DNA of 56,672 bases from an uncultured Clostridia bacterium (GCA_947631905.1 CANRND010000012.1:1-56672); one strand, 5' to 3'. Shown: positions 32,284 to 41,168, numbered from the stretch's first letter. Translations and numbers: made by a program. The notes: generated by a model not told the origin, from the letters alone.

Positions 32284-32365
32284 TTGTTCCGCATTTTCTA
32301 TGGATACAAAGCGCACCCGCACCGACGGAGACGCAGGACAGGTGATTCTTTTATGGGGTAAAGGA

Positions 32366-32839
32366 ATGAGAAAGAATTTGTTGTTGCCTATCATTTCCAT
32401 GATAATGTTAATTCCTTGCGTATTTGCATCTTGCAAGCCGAAGTTGGAGCAAATGTACGGTGTTGGTGATGTTTGGTCTGATGATCGTGTAAATATTCAA
32501 CTGAATTCTTCGGAATACACAGTTGACCGGATTGAGTCGATTGTTACTCTTGAATTGACTTTCACGATAAATACAACAAGCGAATATCGAATAAATGACG
32601 ACGGCATCTATGTGTATCTCTCCGCAGAGGAAAAGATCAATACTATAACAGAAAAAAATGAAGATGTGAACGGATTTGACATTTTAGATCGATCCATTAC
32701 CGAAACAGAGCAATATACATTCTTCTTTGTTCTTTCTCTCGATCATTTTACAGATGAAAACGGAGAAATCATGACCGGCTCATGGCGGGTTCATTGTTTT
32801 ATCCGTCCGGCGACTTTCGCTTTTACTATTAAAATTTAA
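32366..32839 (+). CDS. AT-rich small lipoprotein, unknown function
   Basis: A 157-residue protein with a signal peptide MRKNLLLPIISMIMLIPCVF and lipobox VFASC (C23). The mature part is a likely beta-sandwich with alternating strands (IVTLELTFTINTTSEY, YVYLSAEE, YTFFFVLSLDHF); no family recognised. The ATG at 32366 follows GTAAAGGA; the longer frame lacks a site and would bury the signal peptide. Base composition is visibly AT-rich against GC-rich neighbours, suggesting recent acquisition. No promoter or terminator of its own is obvious. Confidence 0.7.
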   Translation: MRKNLLLPIISMIMLIPCVFASCKPKLEQMYGVGDVWSDDRVNIQLNSSEYTVDRIESIVTLELTFTINTTSEYRINDDGIYVYLSAEEKINTITEKNEDVNGFDILDRSITETEQYTFFFVLSLDHFTDENGEIMTGSWRVHCFIRPATFAFTIKI

Positions 32840-32924
32840 TTAGCTCTATCTTCACCAGGATAGGAGAGCAAATTTTTCATTTTCCTATGTAAAAGGTGCT
32901 GTAATAGAAGGATAGCACGGCAAA

Positions 32925-32980
32925 AACCAACAGAAAGAAGCGCGCCCGCGCGGCTAAGTAAGCCGCGCGGGCGCGCTTTC
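32925..32980 (-). terminator. Terminator of the M4 peptidase gene
   Basis: Seventeen-base arms around TAAGT (32939-32955, 32961-32977), core GCGCGCCCGCGCGGC. On the minus strand it is followed by TTCTTTCTGTTGGTTTTTG. Sequence and flank nearly match the terminator at 35130-35183. Confidence 0.8.
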
Positions 32981-32987
32981 TGATTGT

Positions 32988-35063
32988 TTAAGGACGGCGT
33001 TTTTTCCGTAGCAGGACGACCGTGACCGTAACGGCGGCGGACGCAACGACGGCAAGCGGCAATCCGATCCACAGCCAAAGCAAATCGCCCCCGCCCGCCT
33101 CTTCGGACGCAGGTTGTTCCCGTTTCGTCCATTTCCCGTAGAGGGCGGTCTCCCCTTTTACCGTGTCCTCGGCCGACGCACGCCTTTGGAACTCGGGGTC
33201 GTAAAACCACCCCGAAAAGATGTATTCTCCGATCGGATAGGGCGACGGAATTTCGACAAACGAGGGCGGCTCGATCTTTGCCCCGTATGCGCATTCCCGC
33301 ACCGTAAACACATTCCCCTCCATGTCGTAAAAGGTGAGCGGGTATAAAAAGGGCGTGATCTCGTATTCCGCGCGGACCGTCATATCGTACGTGACGTTTT
33401 CGGTCGGTTCGCTCCACCCCGTAAATCGCATTTTGCTGTGTTCCGTCTCCCGCTCGAGCGGGACATCGGGAGGAGTTACGCTTTCGCCGCGGCGCACCCG
33501 CGTCTTGCTCAGCACCGTGCCGTCGTAATCAAGAAATGAGACCGTGTAGCGGGAGAGAAGCCCGCTCTCTTCGAGGCAATCGTCCACGAGCGCGCAAATT
33601 TCCTCGCCGTAGCCGAGATCGGCCGCGCTTTGGGAGAATGCGGGCGCAAAGTCGTCGAACGTCGCCTCGGAGCCGAGCTTGCACAGCGTGGCGTACCAAA
33701 GTTTTCCGATGCGTTCCCGCGTAAAGAAGTCGGGCCGCTTTTCCCACAGCAGATACTGCACATGCGAAATGATCGTGCTGTTTTGATGCGCGCCGCCGTA
33801 GTCGCATTCGGTATGGTCATGCACGAGGGTGCAGTTTTCGATCTTTTCCGAAACGCGGTAGCGCTGCTTCGGGCTGCCCCCCTTGACCGAACGCAGTTCC
33901 GTGCCGTCCGCCGCCGCCCGTTCGCCGATCCTCCAAAATTCCTCTTCGCTCGGATCAAACCCCTCTATGAGCATGCCGAAAATATCCGAAAACGCCTCGT
34001 TGAGCGCCGCGGAATCGTTCATGTATGCAAGATTTGCCGCAAAATAGGTGACGGCGTGCTGATATTCGTGACCGATGACGTCCGAAGCGCGTGCAGGCAG
34101 ATAGATCGTTCCGTCCTCCTTCCCGTCCCCGACCAGCATCTCCACATATCCGCTATAAGGATTATAGCCGCAGTTGGCGTTCTCGTACTCCGTGCCGTAG
34201 TGGACGTAGACCATGATAAAATGCTCGCCCCGCTCTACGGCGTTATTCCAAACCTCGTCGTTATTTCCGTCGGCGCCGCGCAGGCTCACGCCGAGGTTTC
34301 GCTCGTCCGCGTAAAAATCGTATGCCTTTGTCACGTTCCTGTATGCGCTGACGGCGATCGGGTCGAAAACGCCCGTACTGTTTATGTAATATTCGGAATT
34401 GACCGTTGTATTGTGGCAATCCAACATCCAGATGTTCCGCACCGCGTCGGCGAGAATATAGTCGCTGCCGTTTTGTTCGACGCTTACGGAAACGGCGTCC
34501 CCGTCGGCATCTTTCTGCGGCACGGTGAGCGCGCTCTGCCGCGCCATGGGCGACGCGCGCAAAATCTCCCCGTCCGCCGCCGAGACGAGATACTCCGTGT
34601 TTTGCGCGGGACAGGCGACGCGGTAAGCGGTCTCCGCGCCATCGTCCGCGGGACAGACGACCTTTTCCGTAACGGAACCCCTCTCCCCCGTAAGACGGAA
34701 CACGCGCTCCTTGGCGGCCTCTTCCCCGACTGTCTCCTTACGGACAGCTCCCACGGGGCGGTAATTTCCCGCAAGCGAGAGGAAGTTCCCCTCCCCGTCG
34801 ACGGAGAGGGCGATCTGCGCGCCGACGACGTCCGAACCGTCCTTTTGCTGCTGGAATTTGAGTACGCTACCGTAGGCGACCTCCCGCCGCCCGAGCGGAC
34901 GGTACTCCTCCCGCACGTCGATCCCCGCAAATTGCGGCAGACTGCCGAGGAGGACATACGGATCGTCCGCGGCGATCGCGCCCACGGACATCCCTCCCGC
35001 CGCGCCCGTTGCAAGCGCAAACAGTACGGAGAGCAAAACCGAGACCCGTTTTTGTGCTTTCAT
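32988..35063 (-). CDS. Membrane-anchored M4 (thermolysin-like) metallopeptidase
   Basis: Secreted zinc protease of 691 residues. Signal peptide 1-31; propeptide region about 35-200; catalytic domain with HEYQHAVTYF (zinc histidines and general-base glutamate, near 328), NEAFSDIFG (third ligand) and GGAHQNSTIISH. After residue 510 come two repeats of the InlB/Flg_new type (FTGWSEPTENVTYD, FSGWFYDPEF ending ALYGKW), then a single transmembrane helix and KKRRP. Unlike classical exported thermolysins it would stay tethered. Consensus promoter and AGGAGGAG site. Processing of wall or host proteins is inferred only. Confidence 0.9.
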   Translation of the reverse strand: MKAQKRVSVLLSVLFALATGAAGGMSVGAIAADDPYVLLGSLPQFAGIDVREEYRPLGRREVAYGSVLKFQQQKDGSDVVGAQIALSVDGEGNFLSLAGNYRPVGAVRKETVGEEAAKERVFRLTGERGSVTEKVVCPADDGAETAYRVACPAQNTEYLVSAADGEILRASPMARQSALTVPQKDADGDAVSVSVEQNGSDYILADAVRNIWMLDCHNTTVNSEYYINSTGVFDPIAVSAYRNVTKAYDFYADERNLGVSLRGADGNNDEVWNNAVERGEHFIMVYVHYGTEYENANCGYNPYSGYVEMLVGDGKEDGTIYLPARASDVIGHEYQHAVTYFAANLAYMNDSAALNEAFSDIFGMLIEGFDPSEEEFWRIGERAAADGTELRSVKGGSPKQRYRVSEKIENCTLVHDHTECDYGGAHQNSTIISHVQYLLWEKRPDFFTRERIGKLWYATLCKLGSEATFDDFAPAFSQSAADLGYGEEICALVDDCLEESGLLSRYTVSFLDYDGTVLSKTRVRRGESVTPPDVPLERETEHSKMRFTGWSEPTENVTYDMTVRAEYEITPFLYPLTFYDMEGNVFTVRECAYGAKIEPPSFVEIPSPYPIGEYIFSGWFYDPEFQRRASAEDTVKGETALYGKWTKREQPASEEAGGGDLLWLWIGLPLAVVASAAVTVTVVLLRKKRRP

Positions 35064-35087
35064 GCGTATTCTCCTCCTTTTCTCTTT

Positions 35088-35116
35088 ATTTTATCAAATG
35101 TATTTATTTCTGTCAA
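35088..35116 (-). promoter_or_regulatory. Promoter of the M4 peptidase gene
   Basis: Minus-strand TTGACA (35111-35116), 17 bases, TAAAAT (35088-35093). Confidence 0.82.
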
Positions 35117-35129
35117 GGATAGAACGGCA

Positions 35130-35183
35130 AAAAACGACAAAAAACGGCGCGCCCGCGCGGCAAACTTGCCGCGCGGGCGCGCT
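35130..35183 (-). terminator. Terminator of the GT2-ABC operon
   Basis: Seventeen-base arms (35147-35163, 35166-35182) with core GCGCGCCCGCGCGGC, followed on the minus strand by GTTTTTTGTCGTTTTTTG. It starts 15 bases after the permease stop. Confidence 0.85.
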
Positions 35184-35197
35184 TTCTTTCACAGAAC

Positions 35198-36202
35198 TTA
35201 TTTTTTCTTTTTCTTTTTGCCGATGCCGAGGACCTCGGAGATCTTCTTCCCCACGCCGATGTTGAGTACTACGAACGCGACGATATACACCGAGAGGGCG
35301 AGCGCCTGGAAGTGCGGCGCAACGGGGACGCCGAAAAAGCTGATGTTGTAGCCGAACGTTCCCGAAAGCTGTGAAAGCATGCTCCCGAGCGCTTCCGTCG
35401 GGATATTCAGCCCCTGCGCATAGGCAGTGAGCTGCGTGAGCGGCGTTTCCATAAAGGCAAAGCGCAAGAGCGAGCAGGCGTACGTCCCCGGGATAAACCC
35501 GCAGATCCCCTGCACCCAATCGGGCATCATGCCGAGGGGCATATACGCGCCGATGAGGAAGCCCACCGCCGTCGAAAAGATGGCGACGATACTCATCATC
35601 GTCCCCTCCGTCTTGACAAAGGAGCAGATAAACACCGTCATGAGCGTGGAAGCGACCGTTGCAAAGAACATGACGATGAGGGAGAGCAGCACTTCCCAGA
35701 AAGAGAGCAGAAACTCCCCCGCCGCCGCGAGATAGATGAGGCAGATGAGATAGAACGCCAGGCAAATGAGTGCCGAAACGATGAAGTTATACAAAAAATA
35801 ACTTGCGATAAGGATGTTGCGGTGGATGGGCGAGGACGCGAAATCGCGGTTCATGCCCTGTTCCTTGTCCTCCACGATCACGGTATTCGTCTGCAAGGCG
35901 ACCGTGATGGTGGAGAGGCCTATAATGCCCGAGAGCATCCATGAATCGATGAGCGTTTCGATGTACTTGTGAAGCTGAGCGTCGGCGATGACCGCGGCGT
36001 CCAGCCCGAGCGCGGGGTCGCTCAGAATGTTCTGCACCATCGAAAGTTCGAGACCGCGCAGAAAGAGCAGATACACCGCAAAGATGATGACGGGGACGAG
36101 TAACGTATACATCAGCCGCACTTTGTTCTTAAAAAAGACCATGAGGTGCCGCTTGGTGAGTTGCATGAAGATGTCGAAATAGCGCGTTTTCGGTTCAGTC
36201 AT
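35198..36202 (-). CDS. ABC-2 type transporter permease
   Basis: Membrane component of 334 residues with six hydrophobic segments: LMYTLLVPVIIFAVYLLFL near the start, then about residues 90-110, 130-160, 170-200, 215-240 and 300-320. A large extracytoplasmic loop follows the first helix, and the tail is poly-lysine. The segment VGFLIGAYMPLGMMPDWVQG matches the other ABC permease in this window (YGFLCGAYMPIGNLATGL), so the two exporters are related. It overlaps its ATPase gene by eight bases. Confidence 0.88.
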   Translation of the reverse strand: MTEPKTRYFDIFMQLTKRHLMVFFKNKVRLMYTLLVPVIIFAVYLLFLRGLELSMVQNILSDPALGLDAAVIADAQLHKYIETLIDSWMLSGIIGLSTITVALQTNTVIVEDKEQGMNRDFASSPIHRNILIASYFLYNFIVSALICLAFYLICLIYLAAAGEFLLSFWEVLLSLIVMFFATVASTLMTVFICSFVKTEGTMMSIVAIFSTAVGFLIGAYMPLGMMPDWVQGICGFIPGTYACSLLRFAFMETPLTQLTAYAQGLNIPTEALGSMLSQLSGTFGYNISFFGVPVAPHFQALALSVYIVAFVVLNIGVGKKISEVLGIGKKKKKK

Positions 36203-37136
36203 TTTCCCCTCCCGACATCTTCATGTTTCTGCCCGTGACGTTCAAAAACACGTCGTCCATGTTCCCTTTCAAAATTTCCACGTCGGTGAGATATTCGTCG
36301 CAACGGGAGAGCAATTTCTTCGCCGCCGCCGTATCTTCGATGACGATGTTATACGCCCCCCGCTCTCCGTCGTAAGAAAACTCCGCGCCCGTCTCGGCGA
36401 GAATGCCCTCCAACTCCGCGCTTTTTTCGCGGTAGCAGACGAGTTTATCGCTCGAATAGGCGTTTTTCAGCTCGTTGGGGGTGCCGTGGGCGATGATGTT
36501 GCCCTTATCCATGATGACGACGTCCGTCGCCTTGTCCGCCTCTTCGAGATAGTGGGTGGTGAGAAAGACGGTCATGCCCGTTTCACTGCGGATACGGTCG
36601 ACGAGCGACCAGACGGCAAGCCGCGTTTTGGGGTCCAGCCCCGTCGTCGGTTCGTCGAGGATGAGGAGCCGCGGGCGGTGGACCATGGCGCGCGCGATGT
36701 CCACCCGCCGCATCTGTCCGCCCGAGAGATTTTTCACGGGACGGTTCAAAATGGGCTGTAATTCAAGAAGTTTCACGATCTCTTCGACGTTGCGTTTTCT
36801 CTCCTCTTTGGGAAGGGAGTAAAACGAGGTGCGGATGTCGAGATTTTGCTGTACGGTGAGTTCTTTATCGAGAACGCTCGTCTGGAACACGACCCCCAGC
36901 TCCCGCTTGATGGCAAAAGGCTCCTCGTCGAGGTCGCGTCCGCCCACATAAATTTTGCCGCCGTCCTTTTTGAGGATGGAGCAGATCATGTTGATGGTGG
37001 TACTCTTCCCCGCGCCGTTGATGCCGAGAAAGGCAAACAGCGCCCCCCTCTTTACCGTAAAGGAGATGCCGTTCACCGCTTTCACGTCCCCGTAGGACTT
37101 ATAGAGATCTTCGATTTTAAGTGCAAGCTCTTCCAT
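36195..37136 (-). CDS. ABC transporter ATP-binding protein
   Basis: ATPase of the exporter formed with the overlapping permease. Walker A GINGAGKST, Q-loop VVFQTS, signature NLSGGQMRR, Walker B LLILDEPTTG and switch TTHYLEEA are intact. The C-terminal MDDVFLNVTGR is shared with the 16753 ATPase. The start follows the glycosyltransferase stop by only six bases, so GT2, ATPase and permease form one operon, hinting at export of a glycosylated lipid or polymer. Confidence 0.93.
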   Translation of the reverse strand: MEELALKIEDLYKSYGDVKAVNGISFTVKRGALFAFLGINGAGKSTTINMICSILKKDGGKIYVGGRDLDEEPFAIKRELGVVFQTSVLDKELTVQQNLDIRTSFYSLPKEERKRNVEEIVKLLELQPILNRPVKNLSGGQMRRVDIARAMVHRPRLLILDEPTTGLDPKTRLAVWSLVDRIRSETGMTVFLTTHYLEEADKATDVVIMDKGNIIAHGTPNELKNAYSSDKLVCYREKSAELEGILAETGAEFSYDGERGAYNIVIEDTAAAKKLLSRCDEYLTDVEILKGNMDDVFLNVTGRNMKMSGGEND

Positions 37137-37142
37137 ATTTGC

Positions 37143-38453
37143 TCACTTCTGTTTGGTGCGGTTGAGTTTCCCCCACGTCTTGGGTTTGGACATCGCCCCC
37201 GCAAGCAATGTCATTGCATATAAGATGAGAAAAAGCGGGAACAAAAATACCGTGGAGAGAAGCTGGCGGCGGTTTTTTGCGCCCAGTTTTTTATAGTCGG
37301 AGAGAACGAGTCCCAACGCCTGCACATAGCCGAAGAGCAAGAACAGCCCCACGAGGATACAGGCGGCAACGATGAGCGTTACCCAGATCATCGAGGAATA
37401 GTACTCCGCGGGAAATAGGGTAAGCGCAAGCCCGCCGTACGCCGCAAAGCCGCAGAAGAGAAAATGATAGAGATAGTAGAGCGGCACCCAGACGGCGATC
37501 AGGATGTTGAGCATGTTGAGCATGTAGAGGAGGAACACTTCCACAAAGGAGAAGTTCCCCGTGCGGAAGAATGCCCCGAGCATGGGGAAAGCGTTCTTTT
37601 TGAAGAGGTCCAGAACGCCGCTCCCCATACGGCGGTTGCGGACGAGGGTATCGTGGAATGAGGCGGGCATGTCCTCATAGACGACGGCGTCCTCCACAAA
37701 TCTGCCGCGGTATCCGTCGTACATGCGGTTCAGGTTAAATTCCGCGTCATCGCAGACGGTCTTGCTGTCGTATCCGCCCGTCTTTTTGAGCATCTTCACG
37801 CTCATCATCGCGCCGCTCCCGTTGACGTGCGCCGAAAGGCCGAGCCGCTCGCGCACGCGGGAACCGTAGCGGGAATCGAAGCAATAGAGCATCGCGCTCG
37901 CTTTGGTGTAGAAGTTCTGCGTGGCGTTGAGCGCCCCCTCGTAAGGGCGGGCGAAGTCCACGCCCGCCTGGTAGGCGTCGTTCATGAGGGAAGAAAAATC
38001 GGCGTTGATATGGTTGTCCGCGTCGAGGTGGACGATGAAATCGTAGGGGTCTTCCATGCCGATAATATGGTCTACGCCGTATTTCAAAGGATAGAGCGCC
38101 ATACGGTGGGCGGGGTCGGGATCGTCGAGCGTGAGGACGATCGCCCCCGCTTTGCGCGCTTCTTCGGCAGTGCCGTCCGTGCAATTATGCGCCACGACGT
38201 ACACGTCGAACCGTTCGCGCGGATAGTTTTGGGTCGCAATGAGATCGCGCACCGCCGTTCCGATCACGTCCGCCTCGTTGTGCGCGGGAATGAGATAGGC
38301 GATCCGCCCCTTTTTATCGCTCTTCGGATACTTTTTTTTGGGCAAAAACGCCAAAAGGATATAGAGTACTTGCAGAACAATGGGAAGCGCGATCAAGATG
38401 ATGACCGCATAATTGACGATGCTCAATACCCGAAAGAGAATTTCATACCACAC
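37143..38453 (-). CDS. Membrane glycosyltransferase, family 2
   Basis: Processive-type GT2 of 436 residues. One N-terminal helix (14-37), then the GT-A domain: LIPAHNEADVIG, the metal-binding LDADN, VNGSGAMMS, CDDAEFN and RNRRMGSG in place of the classical QxxRW. Four C-terminal helices follow. The nucleotide-sugar and acceptor are unknown; similar proteins make glycolipids or exopolysaccharides. The GTG start at 38453 is supported by AAAGGAGG seven bases upstream and a consensus promoter. First gene of an operon with an ABC exporter. Confidence 0.9.
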   Translation of the reverse strand: MWYEILFRVLSIVNYAVIILIALPIVLQVLYILLAFLPKKKYPKSDKKGRIAYLIPAHNEADVIGTAVRDLIATQNYPRERFDVYVVAHNCTDGTAEEARKAGAIVLTLDDPDPAHRMALYPLKYGVDHIIGMEDPYDFIVHLDADNHINADFSSLMNDAYQAGVDFARPYEGALNATQNFYTKASAMLYCFDSRYGSRVRERLGLSAHVNGSGAMMSVKMLKKTGGYDSKTVCDDAEFNLNRMYDGYRGRFVEDAVVYEDMPASFHDTLVRNRRMGSGVLDLFKKNAFPMLGAFFRTGNFSFVEVFLLYMLNMLNILIAVWVPLYYLYHFLFCGFAAYGGLALTLFPAEYYSSMIWVTLIVAACILVGLFLLFGYVQALGLVLSDYKKLGAKNRRQLLSTVFLFPLFLILYAMTLLAGAMSKPKTWGKLNRTKQK

Positions 38454-38473
38454 GGCACGCCTCCTTTTGCTTG

Positions 38474-38502
38474 ATTATAATCGAATTTTCCCGCATTGTC
38501 AA
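38474..38502 (-). promoter_or_regulatory. Promoter of the GT2-ABC operon
   Basis: Minus-strand TTGACA (38497-38502), 17 bases, TATAAT (38474-38479). The -35 overlaps the trmB stop codon. Confidence 0.85.
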
Positions 38503-39194
38503 CCCCTAAGCGCATGATTTGGCTTCACCGCGACGGCGCGGAAGATGGGCATGCCTTTCTCCGAAAAATTCTTTTCGTACTCGGTGACGATGTTCTCCTT
38601 TGCATATTCGCTGCGGTGCAGATCGCGCGTCACCTCCCCCACTTCAAACCCGTGTTCGCGGAATTTTGCGAGGGAATAATCGAAAAATTCCTCGCTGTCC
38701 GTCTTTTGCACGATCTTCCCGCCCGCTTTTAAGAGCGCGTCGTAAATGGGCAGAAAGCGGGAGGACGTGAGCCGCTGTCTTTCGCGGCTCGTTTCGGGGA
38801 GCGGGGTGGAAAAGTTGAGATAGACCGTCTCCACGCTGCACGCGGGAATGTAGCAGGGCAGAATTTCGGCGGGGATATTGAGAAAGCGCACGTTGGAAAT
38901 GCCTGCCCGTTTGCAGTTTTCCATCGCCGTGAGAATGACGTTGGAACAGACTTCGACGGCGAGATAGTTTGTATCTGGGTTGCGGCGGGCAAGTTCCGAA
39001 ATAAAGCCGCCGTTGCCGCAACCGACTTCGAGTTCCACGGGATTATCGTTCCCGAACAGCGCGGGATAGTCCAAAAGGGCGCGGAAATTCTCCGCCGCCT
39101 CTTTGAGATTGAGACAGGGCCGCCCGCGGGCGGCGAGCAGGTCTTTACATTGTTCCATACGCGGCTCCAAATGCCGCTTTTTCCGCATCCGCAT
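38499..39194 (-). CDS. trmB: tRNA (guanine46-N7)-methyltransferase
   Basis: SAM-dependent enzyme that methylates G46 in the variable loop of tRNAs. Of 231 residues, VELEVGCGNGGFISELARRN is the SAM-binding motif I and YLAVEVCSNV motif II. The family-specific FSTPLPETSRERQRL matches the usual PKxRHxKRRL region, and QKTDSEEFFDY is the late conserved block. ATG 39194 is chosen because GGAG lies six bases before it; a longer frame extends into a repeat. It is in line with the GT2 operon, but a separate promoter starts that unit. Confidence 0.92.
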   Translation of the reverse strand: MRMRKKRHLEPRMEQCKDLLAARGRPCLNLKEAAENFRALLDYPALFGNDNPVELEVGCGNGGFISELARRNPDTNYLAVEVCSNVILTAMENCKRAGISNVRFLNIPAEILPCYIPACSVETVYLNFSTPLPETSRERQRLTSSRFLPIYDALLKAGGKIVQKTDSEEFFDYSLAKFREHGFEVGEVTRDLHRSEYAKENIVTEYEKNFSEKGMPIFRAVAVKPNHALRG

Positions 39195-39825
39195 AAGATA
39201 CTCCGATGTGTTCCCTCTCCATTGCAGTTTCCCTTTGCTGTCCCCCAACTTATTTGGGGGAAAGTGGCGAACGAAGTAAGCCGAAAGGGGGCTGTGTGTC
39301 GTGCAAGGGAGTAAGGTGTCCCCCTCTCCTACCCTCCCCCCAACAGTTTGGGGGGAGGCAAGATTGTTGCTTCCTAATCACTGCGCGAGAAGAACCGCGC
39401 TTCTTCGCTGCGCGACCCAATTCGCCGCACACCTGCGGCTTCTTGTATAAGCCGAGCGAATGAGAGATTGACCCCGTTGATGCACGAAGAAGGTTTCCTC
39501 GCACAAATCTTTTCGAAGCGACACCCCTTCCGTCACGTGCTTCGCGCGTGATACCCACCCCTTGAGGGGTGGGCAAGGGGGGAGCGAGCAAAGAATTGTG
39601 CGAATATAGCAAAAGATTTTTCGTGAATATATAAATCCCATCGCCGAGAGCCGTAGCGCGAATTTACTTCGCGCGTTAAGCGGCGAACGACCATAGCAAT
39701 CACGAGATTTCTTTTTGCTACGATTGCCGCTTCTCGTTCGGCGCGTAGCCCGTGGAGCGCCCGAACGCATTCGAGTCCGAGCGTAGCGAGGGCGAGACAA
39801 GCGGCAAGAAAAAGAAATCTGTGAA
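39195..39825. repeat. 630-base repeat spacer between trmB and dut
   Basis: From left: a module with hairpin CCCCCAA/TTGGGGG and AAGTGGCGAAC (39242-39272), a copy of the module at 16381; a second hairpin with CCCCCCAA/TTTGGGGGG arms (near 39337-39357); then, in minus sense, parts of the compound element (hairpin 3 GAAGAA/TTCTTC 39389-39406, hairpin 2 GCCGCA/TGCGGC 39424-39439, GAGGAAAC near 39495); finally the inverted-repeat module 39700-39825 that abuts the dut stop. No gene is credible here. Confidence 0.7.
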
Positions 39826-40254
39826 CTATCTCCCTGTCGACCCAAATCCGCCTTTGCCGCGAAGGGTCTCGGAAAGTTCGTCCGCTTCGCAAAACTCGCA
39901 CGCAAAGTAGGGCGCGACCACGAGTTGCGCCACCCGTTCGCCCGCGGCTACTGTACGGCTCTCCTTGCCGTGGTTGTGGATCGCCACCATGATCTCCCCG
40001 CGGTAATCGCAGTCGATGACCCCCACTTTGTTGGCGGGCGCGAGGTCCTTTTTGCAGGCAAGTCCGCTGCGGGCGTAGACAAGCCCCACCGTGCCTGCGG
40101 GCAGTTCCACCGCAACGCCCGTATGCACGAACACCGTCTCGCCCGCCCCTACCGTGTATTCTTCCAACGAATAGAGGTCTGCGCCCGCCGCATATGGCGA
40201 GCCGTATGTGGGGAGTTTTGCCCTTTGATCGAGTTTTTTTACGTTGATTTTCAT
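39826..40254 (-). CDS. dut: dUTP diphosphatase
   Basis: Homotrimeric enzyme that hydrolyses dUTP to dUMP, keeping uracil out of DNA. All five family motifs are present in 142 residues: AAGADLYS, ARSGLACK, GVIDCDYRGEI (catalytic aspartate), ERVAQLVV and the C-terminal arm RGKGGFGSTGR. Start ATG 40254 follows GAGGGAA. Own consensus promoter. The stop codon is directly followed, on the coding strand, by a TTCACAGATTTC repeat arm. Confidence 0.97.
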   Translation of the reverse strand: MKINVKKLDQRAKLPTYGSPYAAGADLYSLEEYTVGAGETVFVHTGVAVELPAGTVGLVYARSGLACKKDLAPANKVGVIDCDYRGEIMVAIHNHGKESRTVAAGERVAQLVVAPYFACEFCEADELSETLRGKGGFGSTGR

Positions 40255-40274
40255 CTGTTCCCTCTTTTTCCCAT

Positions 40275-40303
40275 ATGATAATGGATTGGAAAAATTTTGT
40301 CAA
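40275..40303 (-). promoter_or_regulatory. dut promoter
   Basis: Minus-strand TTGACA (40298-40303), 17 bases, TATCAT (40275-40280), placed directly behind the terminator of the upstream gene. Confidence 0.82.
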
Positions 40304-40331
40304 GAAAAAACCCTCCGCTTTTGCGGAGGGA
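40304..40331 (-). terminator. Terminator of the XRE membrane protein gene
   Basis: CCCTCCGC and GCGGAGGG arms (40311-40318, 40323-40330) around AAAA, then TTTTTT on the minus strand, just after the stop at 40338. Confidence 0.88.
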
Positions 40332-40337
40332 GGAACC

Positions 40338-41168
40338 TTATTCCCGTTTTTTCCGTGAAGCGAAGAGGAAAAACAGCGTCCGGAAGAGGAGGTACCCGCA
40401 ACCGAAGAACCCGAGAAGAATGCAAAAGACGATCGCATAGATCATCGCGCTCCTGCCGCCGAGGACCCCCGCGGCGATCGCAAGCGCCGCAAGGGCGGCA
40501 ACGCTCACGATGAGGAAAATGCGGTCGCACCAAAGAAAAGGGTTTTTACCCCCGATCATGGCCTTGCGGAGCAAGATGTTTAAGAGCGTATCGCAAAACA
40601 CGTAACAAAATATGCCCGAAAAGGGAATGGTGAAGCACTCGATCTCGGCGATAAAGCGGCTTTCCCAAAACGCGCCCGTCAGCACGGCGCTCAGCGAAGC
40701 GCCGAAGAAAAAGCACCCCCACCGCCACACTTTGTAGCCCAGCGTCCGCGCATAGGGATCCTGCGTGGCGTAAAAGAGACGGTACAGTTTCAGTCCCCAC
40801 CAAAGGGCGAGCAAAACGGTTTCGCAGAGGAAAATGCCGCAGAGCGCGGGGCGGAAATCGGGCAGGAACACCCCCAAAAGCCGGAACAGCACGGCGGAAA
40901 CGACGCAGAGCGCCGAAAACCAAATGACCGAACCGCGTTCGGGGGGACGTTCTTCCGCAGACCGCTCCGTCCTCTCCCCCGTTAAAAGTTCGCCCACATC
41001 CACGCCGAAGAGGCGGGACATTTTCTGCGCCGAAAGAAAGTTCGGCACATTCCAACCGCTCTCCCAGCGGGCCACGGTCTGCCGTGAAACCTGCAATTTA
41101 TCGGCAAGTTGCTGTTGCGTCCAGTTGTTCTCGCGGCGCAAGCGGCGGATGGTTTCGTAATACTCCAT
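40338..41168 (-). CDS. XRE-family regulator with membrane domain
   Basis: A 276-residue fusion of an N-terminal Cro/C1 helix-turn-helix (WTQQQLADKLQVSRQTVARW at about 16-35) and a C-terminal membrane part of about five to six helices (roughly residues 81-270). Such proteins are common in Firmicutes next to stress or antimicrobial-response genes, but none is adjacent here. It could sense envelope state directly. Start ATG 41168 follows GGGAG. Followed by a clear terminator, so it is monocistronic. Confidence 0.82.
   Translation of the reverse strand: MEYYETIRRLRRENNWTQQQLADKLQVSRQTVARWESGWNVPNFLSAQKMSRLFGVDVGELLTGERTERSAEERPPERGSVIWFSALCVVSAVLFRLLGVFLPDFRPALCGIFLCETVLLALWWGLKLYRLFYATQDPYARTLGYKVWRWGCFFFGASLSAVLTGAFWESRFIAEIECFTIPFSGIFCYVFCDTLLNILLRKAMIGGKNPFLWCDRIFLIVSVAALAALAIAAGVLGGRSAMIYAIVFCILLGFFGCGYLLFRTLFFLFASRKKRE

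Noticed and set aside
33630..35351. 573-codon plus-strand frame across the M4 protease
   Set aside because: Antisense shadow; it also runs through a terminator.
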